From Pseudomonas sp. SLFW (lineage in GTDB: Bacteria > Pseudomonadota > Gammaproteobacteria > Pseudomonadales > Pseudomonadaceae), in contig NZ_JAAAKW010000001.1 in assembly GCF_009905615.1 (NCBI RefSeq), positions 62,001 to 126,000 of the forward strand: a stretch of 64,000 bases of DNA, in the 5' to 3' direction. Numbering within the stretch: position 1 is the stretch's first letter; every line of letters starts with the position of its first letter. A program made the position numbers and the translations under genes. Positions 21,961-33,400 of the stretch are shown here, piece after piece. The notes beneath the pieces are model-generated. The model saw only the letters and a program-made list of their open reading frames with translations. It did no database searches and was not told the DNA's origin.

Positions 21961-24561
21961 GTGCTTGAAGCCTACCGTAAACACATCGAAGAGCGTGCCG
22001 CCCAGGGTATCGTGCCCCAGCCGCTTAACGCCGAACAAACCGCAGGCCTGGTCGAGCTGCTGAAGAACCCACCGGCTGGCGAAGAAGCTGTCCTCCTTGA
22101 TCTGATCACCAACCGCGTTCCACCAGGCGTTGACGAAGCTGCCTACGTCAAAGCCGGTTTCCTCTCCGCTCTGGCCAAGGGCGAAGTCTCTTCCCCTCTG
22201 CTGGACAAGAAGCGCGCTGTAGAACTGCTCGGCACCATGCAGGGCGGCTACAACATCGTGACCATGGTTGACCTGCTGGACGATGCCGATCTGGCACCTG
22301 TCGCAGCCGAGCAACTGAAGCACACCCTGCTGATGTTCGACGCCTTCCACGACGTCGCTGAAAAAGCCAAGAACGGCAACGCACACGCTCAAGGCGTGCT
22401 GCAGTCCTGGGCTGACGGCGAGTGGTTCCAGAAGCGTCCGACCCTGGCTGAAAAGATCAGCCTGCGCGTCTTCAAGGTCACCGGCGAAACCAACACCGAC
22501 GACCTGTCGCCTGCACCGGATGCCTGGTCCCGTCCTGACATCCCGCTGCACGCCCTGGCCATGCTGAAAATGGCACGTGACGGCATCGTGCCTGATGTGC
22601 AAGGCGCCATCGGCCCGATGAAGCAGATCGAAGAAATGCGCGGTCAAGGCTTCCCTATCGCCTACGTCGGTGACGTGGTCGGTACCGGTTCTTCGCGTAA
22701 ATCCGCCACCAACTCGGTGCTGTGGTTCTTCGGTGACGACGTTCCTTACGTGCCGAACAAGCGCGCTGGCGGCTTCTGCTTTGGCAGCAAGATCGCTCCA
22801 ATCTTCTACAACACCATGGAAGATGCCGGCGCACTGCCAATCGAATTCGATGTGACCAACATCAACATGGGCGACGTGATCGACGTTTACCCGTACGAAG
22901 GCAAGGTCACCAAGCACGACAGCGACGAAGTGATCACCACGTTCGAACTGAAAACCCCTGTGCTGCTGGACGAAGTCCGCGCCGGTGGCCGTATTCCGTT
23001 GATCATCGGTCGTGGTCTGACGGGCAAGGCACGCACCGAGCTGGGTCTGCCACCATCGACCCTGTTCAAGCTGCCTGACGTTCCAGCGGCCAGCACCAAG
23101 GGTTTCACCCTGGCGCAGAAAATGGTCGGCAAGGCCTGCGGCACCGACGGCATCCGTCCAGGTACTTACTGCGAGCCGAAGATGACCACCGTCGGTTCCC
23201 AGGACACCACCGGTCCAATGACCCGTGACGAGCTGAAAGACCTGGCATGCCTGGGCTTCTCGACCGACCTGGTGATGCAGTCCTTCTGCCACACCGCGGC
23301 CTATCCAAAGCCGATCGACGTCAAGACCCACCACACCCTGCCTGACTTCATCATGACCCGTGGCGGCGTTTCGCTGCGTCCGGGCGACGGCATCATCCAC
23401 AGCTGGCTGAACCGCATGCTGCTGCCGGATACCGTCGGCACCGGTGGTGACTCGCACACCCGTTTCCCGATCGGTATCTCGTTCCCGGCCGGTTCCGGTC
23501 TGGTCGCGTTCGCCGCTGCCACCGGCGTCATGCCGCTGGACATGCCGGAATCGATCCTGGTCCGTTTCAAAGGCAAGCTGCAACCGGGCGTCACCCTGCG
23601 TGACCTGGTTCACGCGATTCCTTACTACGCGATTCAGAAAGGCCTGCTGACCGTCGAGAAGAAAGGCAAGAAAAACGCCTTCTCGGGTCGCATCCTGGAA
23701 ATTGAAGGTCTGGACAACCTGAGCATCGAACAGGCTTTCGAGCTGTCCGACGCCTCGGCCGAACGTTCGGCTGCCGGTTGCACCATCAAGCTCTCCAAAG
23801 AGCCGATCATCGAATACCTCAGCTCCAACATCACCCTGCTGCGCTGGATGATCGCGGAAGGCTACGGTGATCCACGTACGCTGGAGCGTCGTGCTCAGGC
23901 GATGGAAGCCTGGATTGCCAACCCTGAACTGCTGGAAGCCGATGCCGACGCGGAATACGCTGAAATCATCGAGATCGACCTGGCCGACGTCAAAGAGCCT
24001 GTGCTCTGCGCGCCGAACGACCCGGACGACGCCCGTCTGCTGTCCAGCGTTGCTGGCGAGAAGATCGACGAAGTGTTCATCGGTTCGTGCATGACCAACA
24101 TCGGTCACTTCCGCGCTGCCGGTAAGTTGCTGGACCAGGTCAAAGGTCAGTTGCCAACCCGTCTGTGGCTGTCGCCGCCGACCAAGATGGACGCTCACCA
24201 ACTGACCGAAGAAGGCTACTACGGCATCTACGGCAAGGCTGGCGCACGCATGGAAATGCCGGGCTGCTCGCTGTGCATGGGCAACCAGGCACGTGTGAAC
24301 CCGAACGCCACCGTGGTTTCGACCTCGACCCGTAACTTCCCGAACCGTCTGGGCGACGGCGCGAACGTCTACCTGGCTTCGGCCGAGTTGGCGTCCGTTG
24401 CATCGATCCTGGGTCGCCTGCCGACCGTCGAGGAGTACATGGTGTACGCGGGCAAGATCGACAGCATGTCTGCCGATGTCTACCGCTACCTGAGCTTCGA
24501 CCAGATTGCCGAGTTCCGTGAATCCGCTGCGAACGCCAACATCCCGGTTGTTCAAGCGTAA
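21961..24561 (+). CDS. acnB: Aconitate hydratase B
   Basis: An 866-residue bifunctional aconitase B / 2-methylisocitrate dehydratase of the TCA and methylcitrate cycles. The N-terminal HEAT-like and swivel domains come first, typical of AcnB and unlike AcnA. The [4Fe-4S] ligands are in [14 protein letters not shown] and [11 protein letters not shown]. The start is GTG at 21961 ([14 protein letters not shown] follows) with GAGGG 8 bp upstream. The frame is open back to a TTG at 21844, but that extension is not family sequence and overlaps the structured leader. A terminator follows at 24584. Confidence 0.97.
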   Translation: MLEAYRKHIEERAAQGIVPQPLNAEQTAGLVELLKNPPAGEEAVLLDLITNRVPPGVDEAAYVKAGFLSALAKGEVSSPLLDKKRAVELLGTMQGGYNIVTMVDLLDDADLAPVAAEQLKHTLLMFDAFHDVAEKAKNGNAHAQGVLQSWADGEWFQKRPTLAEKISLRVFKVTGETNTDDLSPAPDAWSRPDIPLHALAMLKMARDGIVPDVQGAIGPMKQIEEMRGQGFPIAYVGDVVGTGSSRKSATNSVLWFFGDDVPYVPNKRAGGFCFGSKIAPIFYNTMEDAGALPIEFDVTNINMGDVIDVYPYEGKVTKHDSDEVITTFELKTPVLLDEVRAGGRIPLIIGRGLTGKARTELGLPPSTLFKLPDVPAASTKGFTLAQKMVGKACGTDGIRPGTYCEPKMTTVGSQDTTGPMTRDELKDLACLGFSTDLVMQSFCHTAAYPKPIDVKTHHTLPDFIMTRGGVSLRPGDGIIHSWLNRMLLPDTVGTGGDSHTRFPIGISFPAGSGLVAFAAATGVMPLDMPESILVRFKGKLQPGVTLRDLVHAIPYYAIQKGLLTVEKKGKKNAFSGRILEIEGLDNLSIEQAFELSDASAERSAAGCTIKLSKEPIIEYLSSNITLLRWMIAEGYGDPRTLERRAQAMEAWIANPELLEADADAEYAEIIEIDLADVKEPVLCAPNDPDDARLLSSVAGEKIDEVFIGSCMTNIGHFRAAGKLLDQVKGQLPTRLWLSPPTKMDAHQLTEEGYYGIYGKAGARMEMPGCSLCMGNQARVNPNATVVSTSTRNFPNRLGDGANVYLASAELASVASILGRLPTVEEYMVYAGKIDSMSADVYRYLSFDQIAEFRESAANANIPVVQA

Positions 24562-24583
24562 GAACGAGACAGAGCGTTGAAAG

Positions 24584-24608
24584 AACCCCACTTCGGTGGG
24601 GTTTTTTT
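24584..24608 (+). terminator. Rho-independent terminator of acnB
   Basis: Stem CCCCAC/GTGGGG with UUCG tetraloop (24586-24601) followed by seven T. Confidence 0.95.
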
Positions 24609-24631
24609 ATGGGGATTGGTTTTGTTGATCG

Positions 24632-24676
24632 TTCCCACGCTCCGCGTGGGAATGCCTCACGTGACGCTCCGCGTGA
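24632..24676. repeat. Short palindromic repeat (TTCCCACGCTCCGCGTGGGAA)
   Basis: TTCCCACGCT.CCGCGTGGGAA at 24632-24652 is a near-perfect hairpin of a repeat class common in Pseudomonas. It is followed by a related imperfect unit, TCACGTGACGCTCCGCGTGA (24657-24676). Confidence 0.75.
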
Positions 24677-24681
24677 AGCAA

Positions 24682-24715
24682 AAAAAAACCCCACATCTCG
24701 CGACGCAGGGCTTTT
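24682..24715 (-). terminator. Possible terminator of the glutamate dehydrogenase gene
   Basis: On the minus strand, AAAAAGCCC and GGGGTTTTT flank a loop with an internal TCGCGA, ending in nine or more T. The stem is short in GC pairs, so the call is tentative. Position (37 bp after the stop at 24753) fits. Confidence 0.5.
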
Positions 24716-24752
24716 TCTTGCAGCTTGACGCTTACAACTTGAAGCTAGCGCC

Positions 24753-27700
24753 TCAAACCACAGCCGTCTGCCCACTCATGGCCAAGTCCAGCAGCTCGCG
24801 GTTGGCGACCGCGTACATCGCGTAGTCGTTGCCACTCGCTGCACGCAGTTCGACCAGCATGGCGCGCCAGCGCTCGACCATTGGCAGGTGTTGCTCCAGC
24901 CACAGGTTCAGGCGCTCTTCCACGTCTGCAGGGCCGTTGGCCATTTGCAGGACGGAGACGGTGATCGCCCGTTGCTGCCAGTCGATGTCGTCGCGGAAGG
25001 CTTCGCGGGCCAGGGCCTGCCAGTTGTTTTCCACCGGCAATGCACTGATCTGCTGCAAGTACCAGGTCACGTCCAGCGAGCTGCCCACGGCGAAGTACAC
25101 CTTGGCCACATCGGCGGCGTTCTGACCGGTGACGTCGGAGGCTTCGATGATTGGCAGCAGCGTGTAGAGGTGCGTAGTGCCTGCCACCATCCGTGCCAGC
25201 AACTCAGGTACGCCCGCTTCGACGTATTCCTGATACCGCGCCTGCCAGACTTCACGGGGCGGGCCTTCCAGCAGTTCATCCAGTTTCAGGCCCAACGCCG
25301 CCAAGTGCGGCCCGAAGTGCGCAACGTCACGTGCCGCGTCAAGTTCGTTGCGACGGCTGCGCAGGAACCAGCGCGTGGCGCGACGGCCGAGGCGCATCAG
25401 TTCGTCCATCAGCGCCAGTTGAATTTCAGCGGGAACCTTGTAGTCCAGCGCCTCGATCTGACGGAACCAGTGCGGGAGGTGGAAGATGTCACGCACGATC
25501 ACGTAGGCACCGGCCACGTTGGCCGCGCTCATGCCGGTCGACTCTTTGAGCCGCTGCACGAAGGTGATGCCCATGTGGTTGACCAGGTCGTTGGCGATCT
25601 GGGTGCTGACGATTTCGCGTTTCAGACGGTGGTGACGCATGGAGTCCGAGAACTTCGCACCGAGTGACGGCGGGAAGGCGGTTTCCATGTCGCGGGCCAG
25701 GTAATCGTCGTCCGGGACGCGGGATTCCAGCAGCGCTTCCTTGAGGTCGATCTTGCTGTAGGAGATCAGCACCGACAGCTCGGCGCGGGTCAGGCCTTGC
25801 TTCTCGGCCACGCGCTCGGCGATCTGATCTTCGGCGGGCAGGAACTCGATGGCGCGGTCCAGCTTGCCACGGGATTCCAGGTCGCTCATCAGGCGCTTGT
25901 ATTCGGCAATGCGCTCGTAAGCACGACGGGCCGCCAGGGACAGGGCTTGCGTCTGCTTGTAGTTGTTGCCGAGCACCAGATTGCCCACTTCGTCGGTCAT
26001 GCTTTCGAGCAGCAGGTTGCGCTGCTTCTCGGTCATGTCACCGGCCTGCACCACTTCGTTGAGCAGGATCTTGATGTTCACTTCGTGGTCGGAGCAGTCC
26101 ACACCACCGGCGTTGTCGATGAAGTCGGTGTTGGTCGCACCGCCCAGCAGGCCGAATTCGACGCGACCCAGTTGGGTCATGCCGAGGTTGCCGCCCTCGC
26201 CCACCACCTTGCAGCGCAGCTGGTTGCCGTTGACGCGCAGCGCGTCGTTGGCCTTGTCGCCCACGTCGGCGTGGCTCTCGGAGCTGGCCTTGACGTAGGT
26301 GCCGATGCCGCCGTTCCACAGCAGGTCAACCGGCGCCTTGAGCAATGCGTGCATCAGCTCGGTCGGGGTCAGTTTGTCGGCACTGATGTCGAAGCGTGCT
26401 TTCATCTGCGGGGTGATGGTGATGCTCTTCAGGCTGCGAGGGAAGATACCGCCGCCTTCGGACATGATGCTGGTGTCGTAGTCGGTCCAGGCTGAACGCG
26501 GCAGGTCGAACAGACGCTGACGCTCGGCGAAGCTGGTGGCCGGGTCCGGATTCGGGTCAATGAAGATGTGCAGGTGATTGAACGCGGCCACCAGTTGCAG
26601 CTTGTCGGACATCAACAGGCCGTTACCGAACACGTCACCGGCCATGTCGCCGACGCCGATCACGCTGACGCTGTCTTGCTGGACGTTGATGCCGCGCTCG
26701 CGGAAGTGGCGTTGCACGCCGACCCACGCGCCCTTGGCGGTGATGCCCATTTTCTTGTGGTCGTAACCGGCCGAACCACCGGAAGCGAACGCGTCGCCCA
26801 ACCAGAAGCCGTAGTCGATAGCGATGCCGTTGGCGATGTCGGAGAAGGTTGCGGTGCCCTTGTCCGCCGCGACCACCAGGTACGGGTCATCGTCGTCATG
26901 ACGCACGACGTTGACAGGCGGCACGAGTGCGCCTTCTTTCAGGTTGTCGGTGATGTCCAACAGACCGGAAATGAAGATCCGGTAGCAGGCGATGGCTTCG
27001 GCCTGAATCTCGTCGCGGGTGCCGGTGGTCGGCAGACGACGGGGCAGGAAGCCACCCTTCGCGCCCACCGGCACGATGACCGAGTTCTTCACTTGTTGGG
27101 CTTTGACCAGGCCCAGCACTTCGGTGCGGAAGTCTTCTTCACGGTCCGACCACCGCAGGCCGCCACGGGCGACGTTGCCGAAGCGCAGGTGAACACCCTC
27201 GACGCGTGGCGAGTAGACGAAGATTTCGAACTTCGGCACTGGCTTCGGCAGCTCGGGGATCAGGCGCGGGTTGAACTTGAAGCTGAAGTAGCTCTTGTTC
27301 TGGCCGTTGGCGTCGGTCTGGTAGAAGTTGGTGCGCATGGTCGCCTTGATCAGGTCAAGGTAGCGACGCAGGATGCGGTCTTCGTTGAGCACCTGAACAT
27401 CGTCCAGCGCCGACAGGATCGCGGTTTCCAGACGCTGTTGCATGTCGTCCAGATCGCCACCGGACAGCTTGCGCGCCAGGTAGAAGCGGGTCTTGAACAG
27501 ACGCGTCAGCTCGCGGGCGATGTCGGCGTGGTTGTTCAGGGTGCTGGCGATGTAGCCCAGGTCGAAGCCCAGACGGATCTGTTTCAGGTAACGGGCGTAA
27601 GCGCGCAGCAGCGCCACGTCGCGCCATGGCAAACCGGCGGTCAGCACCAGACGGTTGAACGCGTCGTTCTCCGCTTCGCCACGGACGATGTGGACGAACG

Positions 27701-29609
27701 CGTCCTGCAACGTGTCGTTGAGCTGTTGCAGGTCCAGGTTCAGGCCTTCGCCGTAAGTGAAGGCAAAGTCGTGAATCCAGAATTCGCGGCCGTTGGTGTG
27801 ACGCAGGCGATACGGGAATTCACCCAGCACACGCAGGCCAAGGTTTTCCAGAATCGGCAGCACGTCGGACAGCGCCAGCGGGGTGTCGGCGTGGTACAGC
27901 TTGCAGTGCAGCTGCGCTTTATCGCCCGACAGTGGCTGGTAGAAGCTCATCACCAGTGGATTGGCGTCGGACAGGTTCAGCAGGTGCTGCATATCCACGA
28001 CTGCCGAATGCGCAGCGAACCGCTCGCGGTAACCGGCCGGGAAGCCTTTCGGGAAGTCGGCCAGAACGTTGGTGCCCTGGGCTTCGCCGAAGCTTTCGAC
28101 CACCAGACTGGCGTAGTCGTCCTTCCACGAACGGCAGGCCTGAATGACTTCGTTTTCCAGCTGCTGCGGGTCGATGTCGAGGGTGACTTTCGGGTCCACG
28201 CGCAGGATGAGCTGCACACGGGCCAGCACGGACTCGGAGAAGAAGGTCCAGAACTCGCAGTCGCTGGCCTTCAGGCGCTCCATCAGCACCTGCTGGATTT
28301 TCTGGCGCACTTCGGTGGAGTAGACGTCGCGCGGCACGTAGGCCAGGCAGTAGCAGAAGCGGCCGTAAGGGTCTTTGCGCAGGAACACGCGAATCTTGTT
28401 GCGCTCCTGGATCTGCACGATGGACATGACGGTGGTGAACAGCTCGTCCACCGGGGTCTGGAACAGATCGTCACGGGGCAGCACTTCGACGACTTGGGTC
28501 AGCTCTTTGCCCAAGTGGGCCTTGGCGTCGAAACCGGAACGGCGCTCGACTTCGGCCACCTTGCGGCGGATGTACGGAATGGCGCGCACGCTTTCGCCGT
28601 ACACCGACGAGGTGTAGAGGCCCATGAAGCGGCATTCCTTGATGACCTTGCCGTTGGCGTCGATCTGGCGGATCGACACATAGTCCGGGTACGCCGGACG
28701 GTGCACGCGGCTCGGCGCGGCGGCCTTGGCGAAGGACAGCAGGGTCGGCTCTTGCAGGTAATTCACTGCGTAGCCTTCAATGTGCAGCTCTTCGGCGGTC
28801 AGGCCCGCACGCAACAGTTTGGTCAGGCCGAGGAAGGAGGACTGATCGTAGGTCAGTTGGCCACCTTCGGCGCCGCCCTCGACCGTGAACTCTTCGTAGC
28901 CCAAGAAAGTGAAATGGTTGTTCACCAGCCATTCGAGGAAAACCTTGACCTCGGCTTTCTCGTCGGGATCGACGTTGTACTCGATGGCATCGACGCCCGC
29001 CAGCAGTTCGTGCAGCTTGGCTTTCATCGGTTCGAAGTCTTCGACCGCGACCCGCACTTCGCCCAGCACCTGCTCCAGCTCGCGGGCCAGCACCGCCAGT
29101 TCGGCAGCGTTGGCGCAACGGTCGATTTCCAGGTACATCAGCGACTCTTGCAGAACGTCGTCACCGGTCGTGCCTTTTGGCAGCAGTTCGACCAGTTGGC
29201 CCTTCTCGTCGCGGCGCACGCTCAATACGGTGGTTTGCAGCGTGTGGATGCTGTAACCGCGACGGTTCAGCTCGGTGCGGACAGAATCGACCAGGAACGG
29301 CAGGTCGTGGTGCAACACTTCAACGGCGGTGTGGGTGGATTGCCAGCCATGACGCTCGTAATCAGGGTTGTAGACGCGCACTTGCGGGGTGCTGTGTTCG
29401 AAACGTTCGAGCAGACGCCATGCCGACAGGGTGCAGCCGGCAAGGTCGGACAGCCTGCGTTGGGTCAACTCGTCGAGGGAAATGATGCCGAAGAACTGGT
29501 CGGCGAACAGCGCCACTTGTGGCAGTGCCTGTTCACTGATGTGCTGAGCCAGTGCCGCTCGCAGTTGATGCTGAAAGTCGGACTTGCTGGCTGCGGTGAA
29601 GAACGCCAT
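24753..29609 (-). CDS. gdhB: NAD-specific glutamate dehydrogenase, ~180-kDa class
   Basis: A 1618-residue enzyme that oxidatively deaminates glutamate to 2-oxoglutarate. It has a large N-terminal region with ACT-like segments, a central catalytic core (SVIVPVGAKGGFLPRR with the catalytic Lys, then DKGTATFSDIANGIA and the NAD-binding part VSVIGVGDMAGDVFGNG) and a long C-terminal extension; the length matches the class exactly. Start 29609 (MAFFTAASKSDFQ) is preceded by GGAG. The frame runs on to 30056, but that leader is non-homologous and crosses the promoter region. Relatives in P. aeruginosa are arginine-inducible and allosteric. Confidence 0.96.
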   Translation of the reverse strand: MAFFTAASKSDFQHQLRAALAQHISEQALPQVALFADQFFGIISLDELTQRRLSDLAGCTLSAWRLLERFEHSTPQVRVYNPDYERHGWQSTHTAVEVLHHDLPFLVDSVRTELNRRGYSIHTLQTTVLSVRRDEKGQLVELLPKGTTGDDVLQESLMYLEIDRCANAAELAVLARELEQVLGEVRVAVEDFEPMKAKLHELLAGVDAIEYNVDPDEKAEVKVFLEWLVNNHFTFLGYEEFTVEGGAEGGQLTYDQSSFLGLTKLLRAGLTAEELHIEGYAVNYLQEPTLLSFAKAAAPSRVHRPAYPDYVSIRQIDANGKVIKECRFMGLYTSSVYGESVRAIPYIRRKVAEVERRSGFDAKAHLGKELTQVVEVLPRDDLFQTPVDELFTTVMSIVQIQERNKIRVFLRKDPYGRFCYCLAYVPRDVYSTEVRQKIQQVLMERLKASDCEFWTFFSESVLARVQLILRVDPKVTLDIDPQQLENEVIQACRSWKDDYASLVVESFGEAQGTNVLADFPKGFPAGYRERFAAHSAVVDMQHLLNLSDANPLVMSFYQPLSGDKAQLHCKLYHADTPLALSDVLPILENLGLRVLGEFPYRLRHTNGREFWIHDFAFTYGEGLNLDLQQLNDTLQDAFVHIVRGEAENDAFNRLVLTAGLPWRDVALLRAYARYLKQIRLGFDLGYIASTLNNHADIARELTRLFKTRFYLARKLSGGDLDDMQQRLETAILSALDDVQVLNEDRILRRYLDLIKATMRTNFYQTDANGQNKSYFSFKFNPRLIPELPKPVPKFEIFVYSPRVEGVHLRFGNVARGGLRWSDREEDFRTEVLGLVKAQQVKNSVIVPVGAKGGFLPRRLPTTGTRDEIQAEAIACYRIFISGLLDITDNLKEGALVPPVNVVRHDDDDPYLVVAADKGTATFSDIANGIAIDYGFWLGDAFASGGSAGYDHKKMGITAKGAWVGVQRHFRERGINVQQDSVSVIGVGDMAGDVFGNGLLMSDKLQLVAAFNHLHIFIDPNPDPATSFAERQRLFDLPRSAWTDYDTSIMSEGGGIFPRSLKSITITPQMKARFDISADKLTPTELMHALLKAPVDLLWNGGIGTYVKASSESHADVGDKANDALRVNGNQLRCKVVGEGGNLGMTQLGRVEFGLLGGATNTDFIDNAGGVDCSDHEVNIKILLNEVVQAGDMTEKQRNLLLESMTDEVGNLVLGNNYKQTQALSLAARRAYERIAEYKRLMSDLESRGKLDRAIEFLPAEDQIAERVAEKQGLTRAELSVLISYSKIDLKEALLESRVPDDDYLARDMETAFPPSLGAKFSDSMRHHRLKREIVSTQIANDLVNHMGITFVQRLKESTGMSAANVAGAYVIVRDIFHLPHWFRQIEALDYKVPAEIQLALMDELMRLGRRATRWFLRSRRNELDAARDVAHFGPHLAALGLKLDELLEGPPREVWQARYQEYVEAGVPELLARMVAGTTHLYTLLPIIEASDVTGQNAADVAKVYFAVGSSLDVTWYLQQISALPVENNWQALAREAFRDDIDWQQRAITVSVLQMANGPADVEERLNLWLEQHLPMVERWRAMLVELRAASGNDYAMYAVANRELLDLAMSGQTAVV

Positions 29610-30073
29610 CTGTGGTACTCCGCTTGGCTTGGCTTTTATATAGGAGAGATGCGTGTTTCGGGGTCGTACTGCATGTGTGCCACGTTTGCGCCTGTTCGAT
29701 GATAGTCGGCAGATCGTGACAAGGCGCCGTTCGCGACCACATGCCCTAGTAGTAACGCTCGTCGTGTGTGCGTCGTCACATTCAATTGACCCGAATGACG
29801 GTCGATGGGCGTCTGCCCAGGCAGGCTCGGCCCATGTCCGTTCATCTGCTGCGCAGCTTAACGAGAGCGGGCCCCGCCCTGCTTGCGACGCTGCGACATA
29901 TTCGGACATCGGGTTGTACGGGAATGTTTCAGAATGAGGCTCGGTGCGCGTGCTTCTGCCCGAAGGCCGTACGCGCTGGCTTGCGTGGGGTTTGAAAATC
30001 AGGTGCAGGCAAATTTTCCGCAGGACTGGCAAAATCCCTCCCCTGCCCCGCGCCAAACCAGAGGAACACCGCC
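29610..30073. other. Intergenic region between gdhB and a small acidic gene
   Basis: 464 bp between divergent genes. Open frames crossing it are not family-like. It should hold both promoters; I could not identify clear -35/-10 or activator boxes. A good Shine-Dalgarno (AGAGGAA) for the plus-strand gene lies at about 30060. Confidence 0.6.
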
Positions 30074-30433
30074 ATGCAATTGACCACCGACAGCTTCATC
30101 TACAACCCCTGCGACGAGGAAGAAGATGACATGGCGCTGGCGTGCTGCCATGCCAGCAACGGCGATCTGTTCCTGCTGGCGCGCTTTCCGGATGAGGATG
30201 AAGTCGATATCACCTTCCGCGACGACACCATTCACGTCGAGTCGAATCTGTCCGTCACTCTCACCGCCACGCAGCTCAAGGTGGAAATCGACGCCGCTGA
30301 TGCCAAGCCGTTTGGCGGCGACACTACTTATGAGATTGCTCACACCACCCCGGCCAGCGAACTGGCCGAGCTGGATGCCACGCTAAAGATCATCCTCAAG
30401 GAAGTGGGCACTTACGTCAGTGATGTCGGCTGA
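30074..30433 (+). CDS. Conserved small acidic protein of unknown function
   Basis: 119 residues, strongly acidic (CDEEEDDM, RFPDEDEVDITFRDD), without signal peptide or membrane span, probably a compact beta-rich cytosolic protein. I do not recognise the family; the pattern somewhat resembles small immunity-type folds, but nothing specific supports that. The start is secured by AGAGGAA 8 bp upstream. Its last 22 bp overlap the 3' end of the convergent Tc gene, so the toxin operon abuts it directly. Confidence 0.75.
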   Translation: MQLTTDSFIYNPCDEEEDDMALACCHASNGDLFLLARFPDEDEVDITFRDDTIHVESNLSVTLTATQLKVEIDAADAKPFGGDTTYEIAHTTPASELAELDATLKIILKEVGTYVSDVG

Positions 30434-33400
30434 CGCTTGACCTCGCCTTCTTCGACCGCCGCCACCAGTGCCTCCACCTCGGCCGCGAAGGCCTTGCCGC
30501 CGTCCACCGCCAGGTAGCGGATGTGCAGGATCACATCGGTCAGCGTGTCGAGCATGGCCTGCTGATCGTCGCTGTCGTGGTGGGGGAAACTCAGGGTCCA
30601 GCGTGAGATCGCGCCGGTGCCCTCGAACGGGAAGTAGCGTTCGTCACCAAAATCGAGCTGGAACATGCCGTGATCGTCCACCCCGGTGGAAAGCCCGATC
30701 TGCTGATTGGCCCGGGGATTGGTCACCAGTTGATCCTGACGAATATCGTCATCGCCCCCGTCTGGCAGTTCACCGGCCTGCTGATACAAGGCCTTCACAT
30801 TGCCGAGCTGCGGCTTGAGCAGGTAGGTGCTGGTCTGCTGGCTCAGGGTCGCGTGAACGTCCTGATAGGGCTTGAGCACCACCGGCAGCGAAACCGACAT
30901 CCGCACCAATTGACGCAGGTAGTGGCCCGGATAATCCGCATCGAAGGTCGAGGACTTGAGCTGAAAGTCGATCTCGCCCTTGTCGCGCAGGGTTTCCAGC
31001 ACCGCGTCCCAACCGGTGGCCGCGTCCGGCGCCAGCCCTGCGTTGGGGTCGTAATGCTTCAGCAGTTCCTTGAGCGACAGGGTCTTGGTGATTTCCAGTC
31101 GGCGCTCATGCCGGACCAGAAACGCCGACTCCATCTGCAGCAGCCCCAGTTTCAAGGCGTCCCCGGCCGTCAGCCCGTAGCGATTATCTACCCAGGCAGA
31201 GGCGGAGATGAAGCGCGTGTCACGATCACCAATCTCGTACTGCCAGCAGGCTTCGGTGCTCAGGCACAGTGACAACACCGCATCGTAGGCCTGGAAGTAC
31301 AGGGTCGACATCTGGCTCAACAGCCATTGGTACAAGCCCACGTGGGTCGCCCGGGTTTTGATGAACGCATACAGGGCGTCGGCCTGCTCGCGGCTTCGGG
31401 TGGCCTGCGCGAGGCTGGTCTGGGCAGAACTCAAGGCCACCTGCTGGGGAGCGATCTGCTCATCGAGCACGTCCATTTCAAGCTCGGCCTGGTGTGCCTG
31501 ATGTTTCCACTCTTCGCGACGACGCTGCTGTGAGTCGCTGATCAGGTGCTCCTGCGCCAGTGCCGACATGATCCCCGCTGCGCCTTCCATCACCTCGGCC
31601 TCGGCGAATGCGGGCGAGCCCCAGCTCATGCCCCCTGTCGCCCCGCCAAAAAGATTCGGCGCAAGATTGGCAAGGTGCCCCGTCCCGCCCAAGACCCGAG
31701 CCGCGACGTTGTCGCTCAGCGCGGTCTGCCGTGCCCGGTAGGCACTATGCTCCAGAGCGCTGACGTCACGGCTGATCTGTTCGTCGTAATAGCGTTTGCG
31801 CCCTTGGGCAACATTCCGGTTGGCCTTGAGCACATCCAGCCCCTTGGCCACTTCGTCAATAGCGCTTTGCTGGAGTTTTTCAGCGAAGGTCGCCAGATCC
31901 TCCAGCACATGCCCTTGCTGAAGTTCTTCCTGCTCGGCGCGGCCCCTGGATTCCATGTGGCTGAGCACTTGCTGGGAAAAGCGGATCAGGGTTTCGACGG
32001 CATTCTGTGTGCGAGGCAGCATGGCGCGGAAGCGGTACGGCGGGATGATGGCCAGCGATCCCAACCGGCGTTGGCTCAGACTGCTGCCGTTGAGTTGCGC
32101 ACGCAGCAGGTCCAACGGGTTGGCCGGCGTCTCGTACAACGCCAGCTGCATGGGCTTGCCATCCAGGGTCAGGTTATGACGCAGGTTGTGCAAGCGCTGG
32201 TCGAGCGTGTCCCAGAGGTCCAGCAGCTGGGTGTTGACCGGCAGGCGGAAGATCGATTGGTCCAGCAGGCGCAACCAGGGCGCCTCGTTGCGCGGGATCG
32301 GGACAGGGCTGAACGCGCGCTCGCCCACTGATGATTCCAGCGCCACGAACGTATCTGCTTGCTCAGCGGCCGCGTCTTCAAGCGACACCGGATCCCAGCG
32401 GCTGATGCTGCGCCCCTTCGACAACGGCCCAAGCAAGGACAAGGCCCGCACATACAGCAGCTTGGCCTCGTTCAGGGTGTCCCGGGTGACCTGGCGATAG
32501 AGCATGTCGCCCCAGGCAACCAAGTTGTTCAGGTACAGCATGAAAATCGCTTTGCGGTAATGCGAGGGCGCGCCGCGGGCAATGGCGTCGGGATTGGTCA
32601 GGCCTTCCAGCTCTAGCGCCGGATTGTCCGGCAGACCCAGCGGACGGCACGTCCAGTACGGCAACCAGTCGATCTCGGCCGGTGGCGGAAACAGCGGCGC
32701 GACGCGTACTTGCGGGTTGAACAGCAGTTCCAGCCATTGCTGCGCACCCGCGTAGTCGAACTCCTGTTGCAGGCGAGTGGCGATCAGGTGCGTGGCGTGA
32801 AAAAAGATTTCCCAGAAGTACAGCCCGTTGGCCCCGGAAAAGTCGAGGTAAGCCGGGGCCGTCTGATCAGGCAGAAGCGGCTCTTCGGTGTGCTGGATCT
32901 CCCAGGACAGCGCGCTTTTCAGGGACAGACTGGCCTTACGGGTCAAATCCTTGGCGAACAGGGTGTTGAGGCGCACCCGCACCTTGCCGGCGCCAACGGC
33001 GGCATTGGTCAAGTCAAGGTACTGAGCGCCCAAATCACTGGTACGCAGATACGGCACCGTGTTGCCAACCACTTCGCGAGTGACGGTGAAGCCGTTGAGT
33101 CCATATCGGGTGTGCAAACTCCCATCGGTCTCTGCCCCCCATTGGTAGGTCCGGACGTTCTCAGCACTGGCTGGCCATTCATGATGAATGACCGACGACA
33201 TGGCCGATCCGTTCAACGTGATGGGGTCGGCACGTTTGAGCCACTTTTGATTGTAATGACCGAGGGCGGTATTCAGCGTGCGTGGCTCGCCACTCAGGTA
33301 GACAGCATCTTCTTGCAACCCAAGATGCCTGCCGTCAGCGATAGACACCTCAAAACCTCTGTGGGAATTCTGTTGGAAATACGCCTCACCGGGAGCGATT

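Noticed and set aside
21874..24591. A 905-codon open frame antisense to acnB
   Set aside because: A mirror of acnB third-position bias; no motif, no ribosome site.
26568..29702. A 1044-codon open frame antisense to the glutamate dehydrogenase gene
   Set aside because: Low-complexity antisense translation with no domain.
29610..30056. N-terminal extension of the glutamate dehydrogenase
   Set aside because: The frame is open, but family homology starts at 29609, which has its own Shine-Dalgarno.
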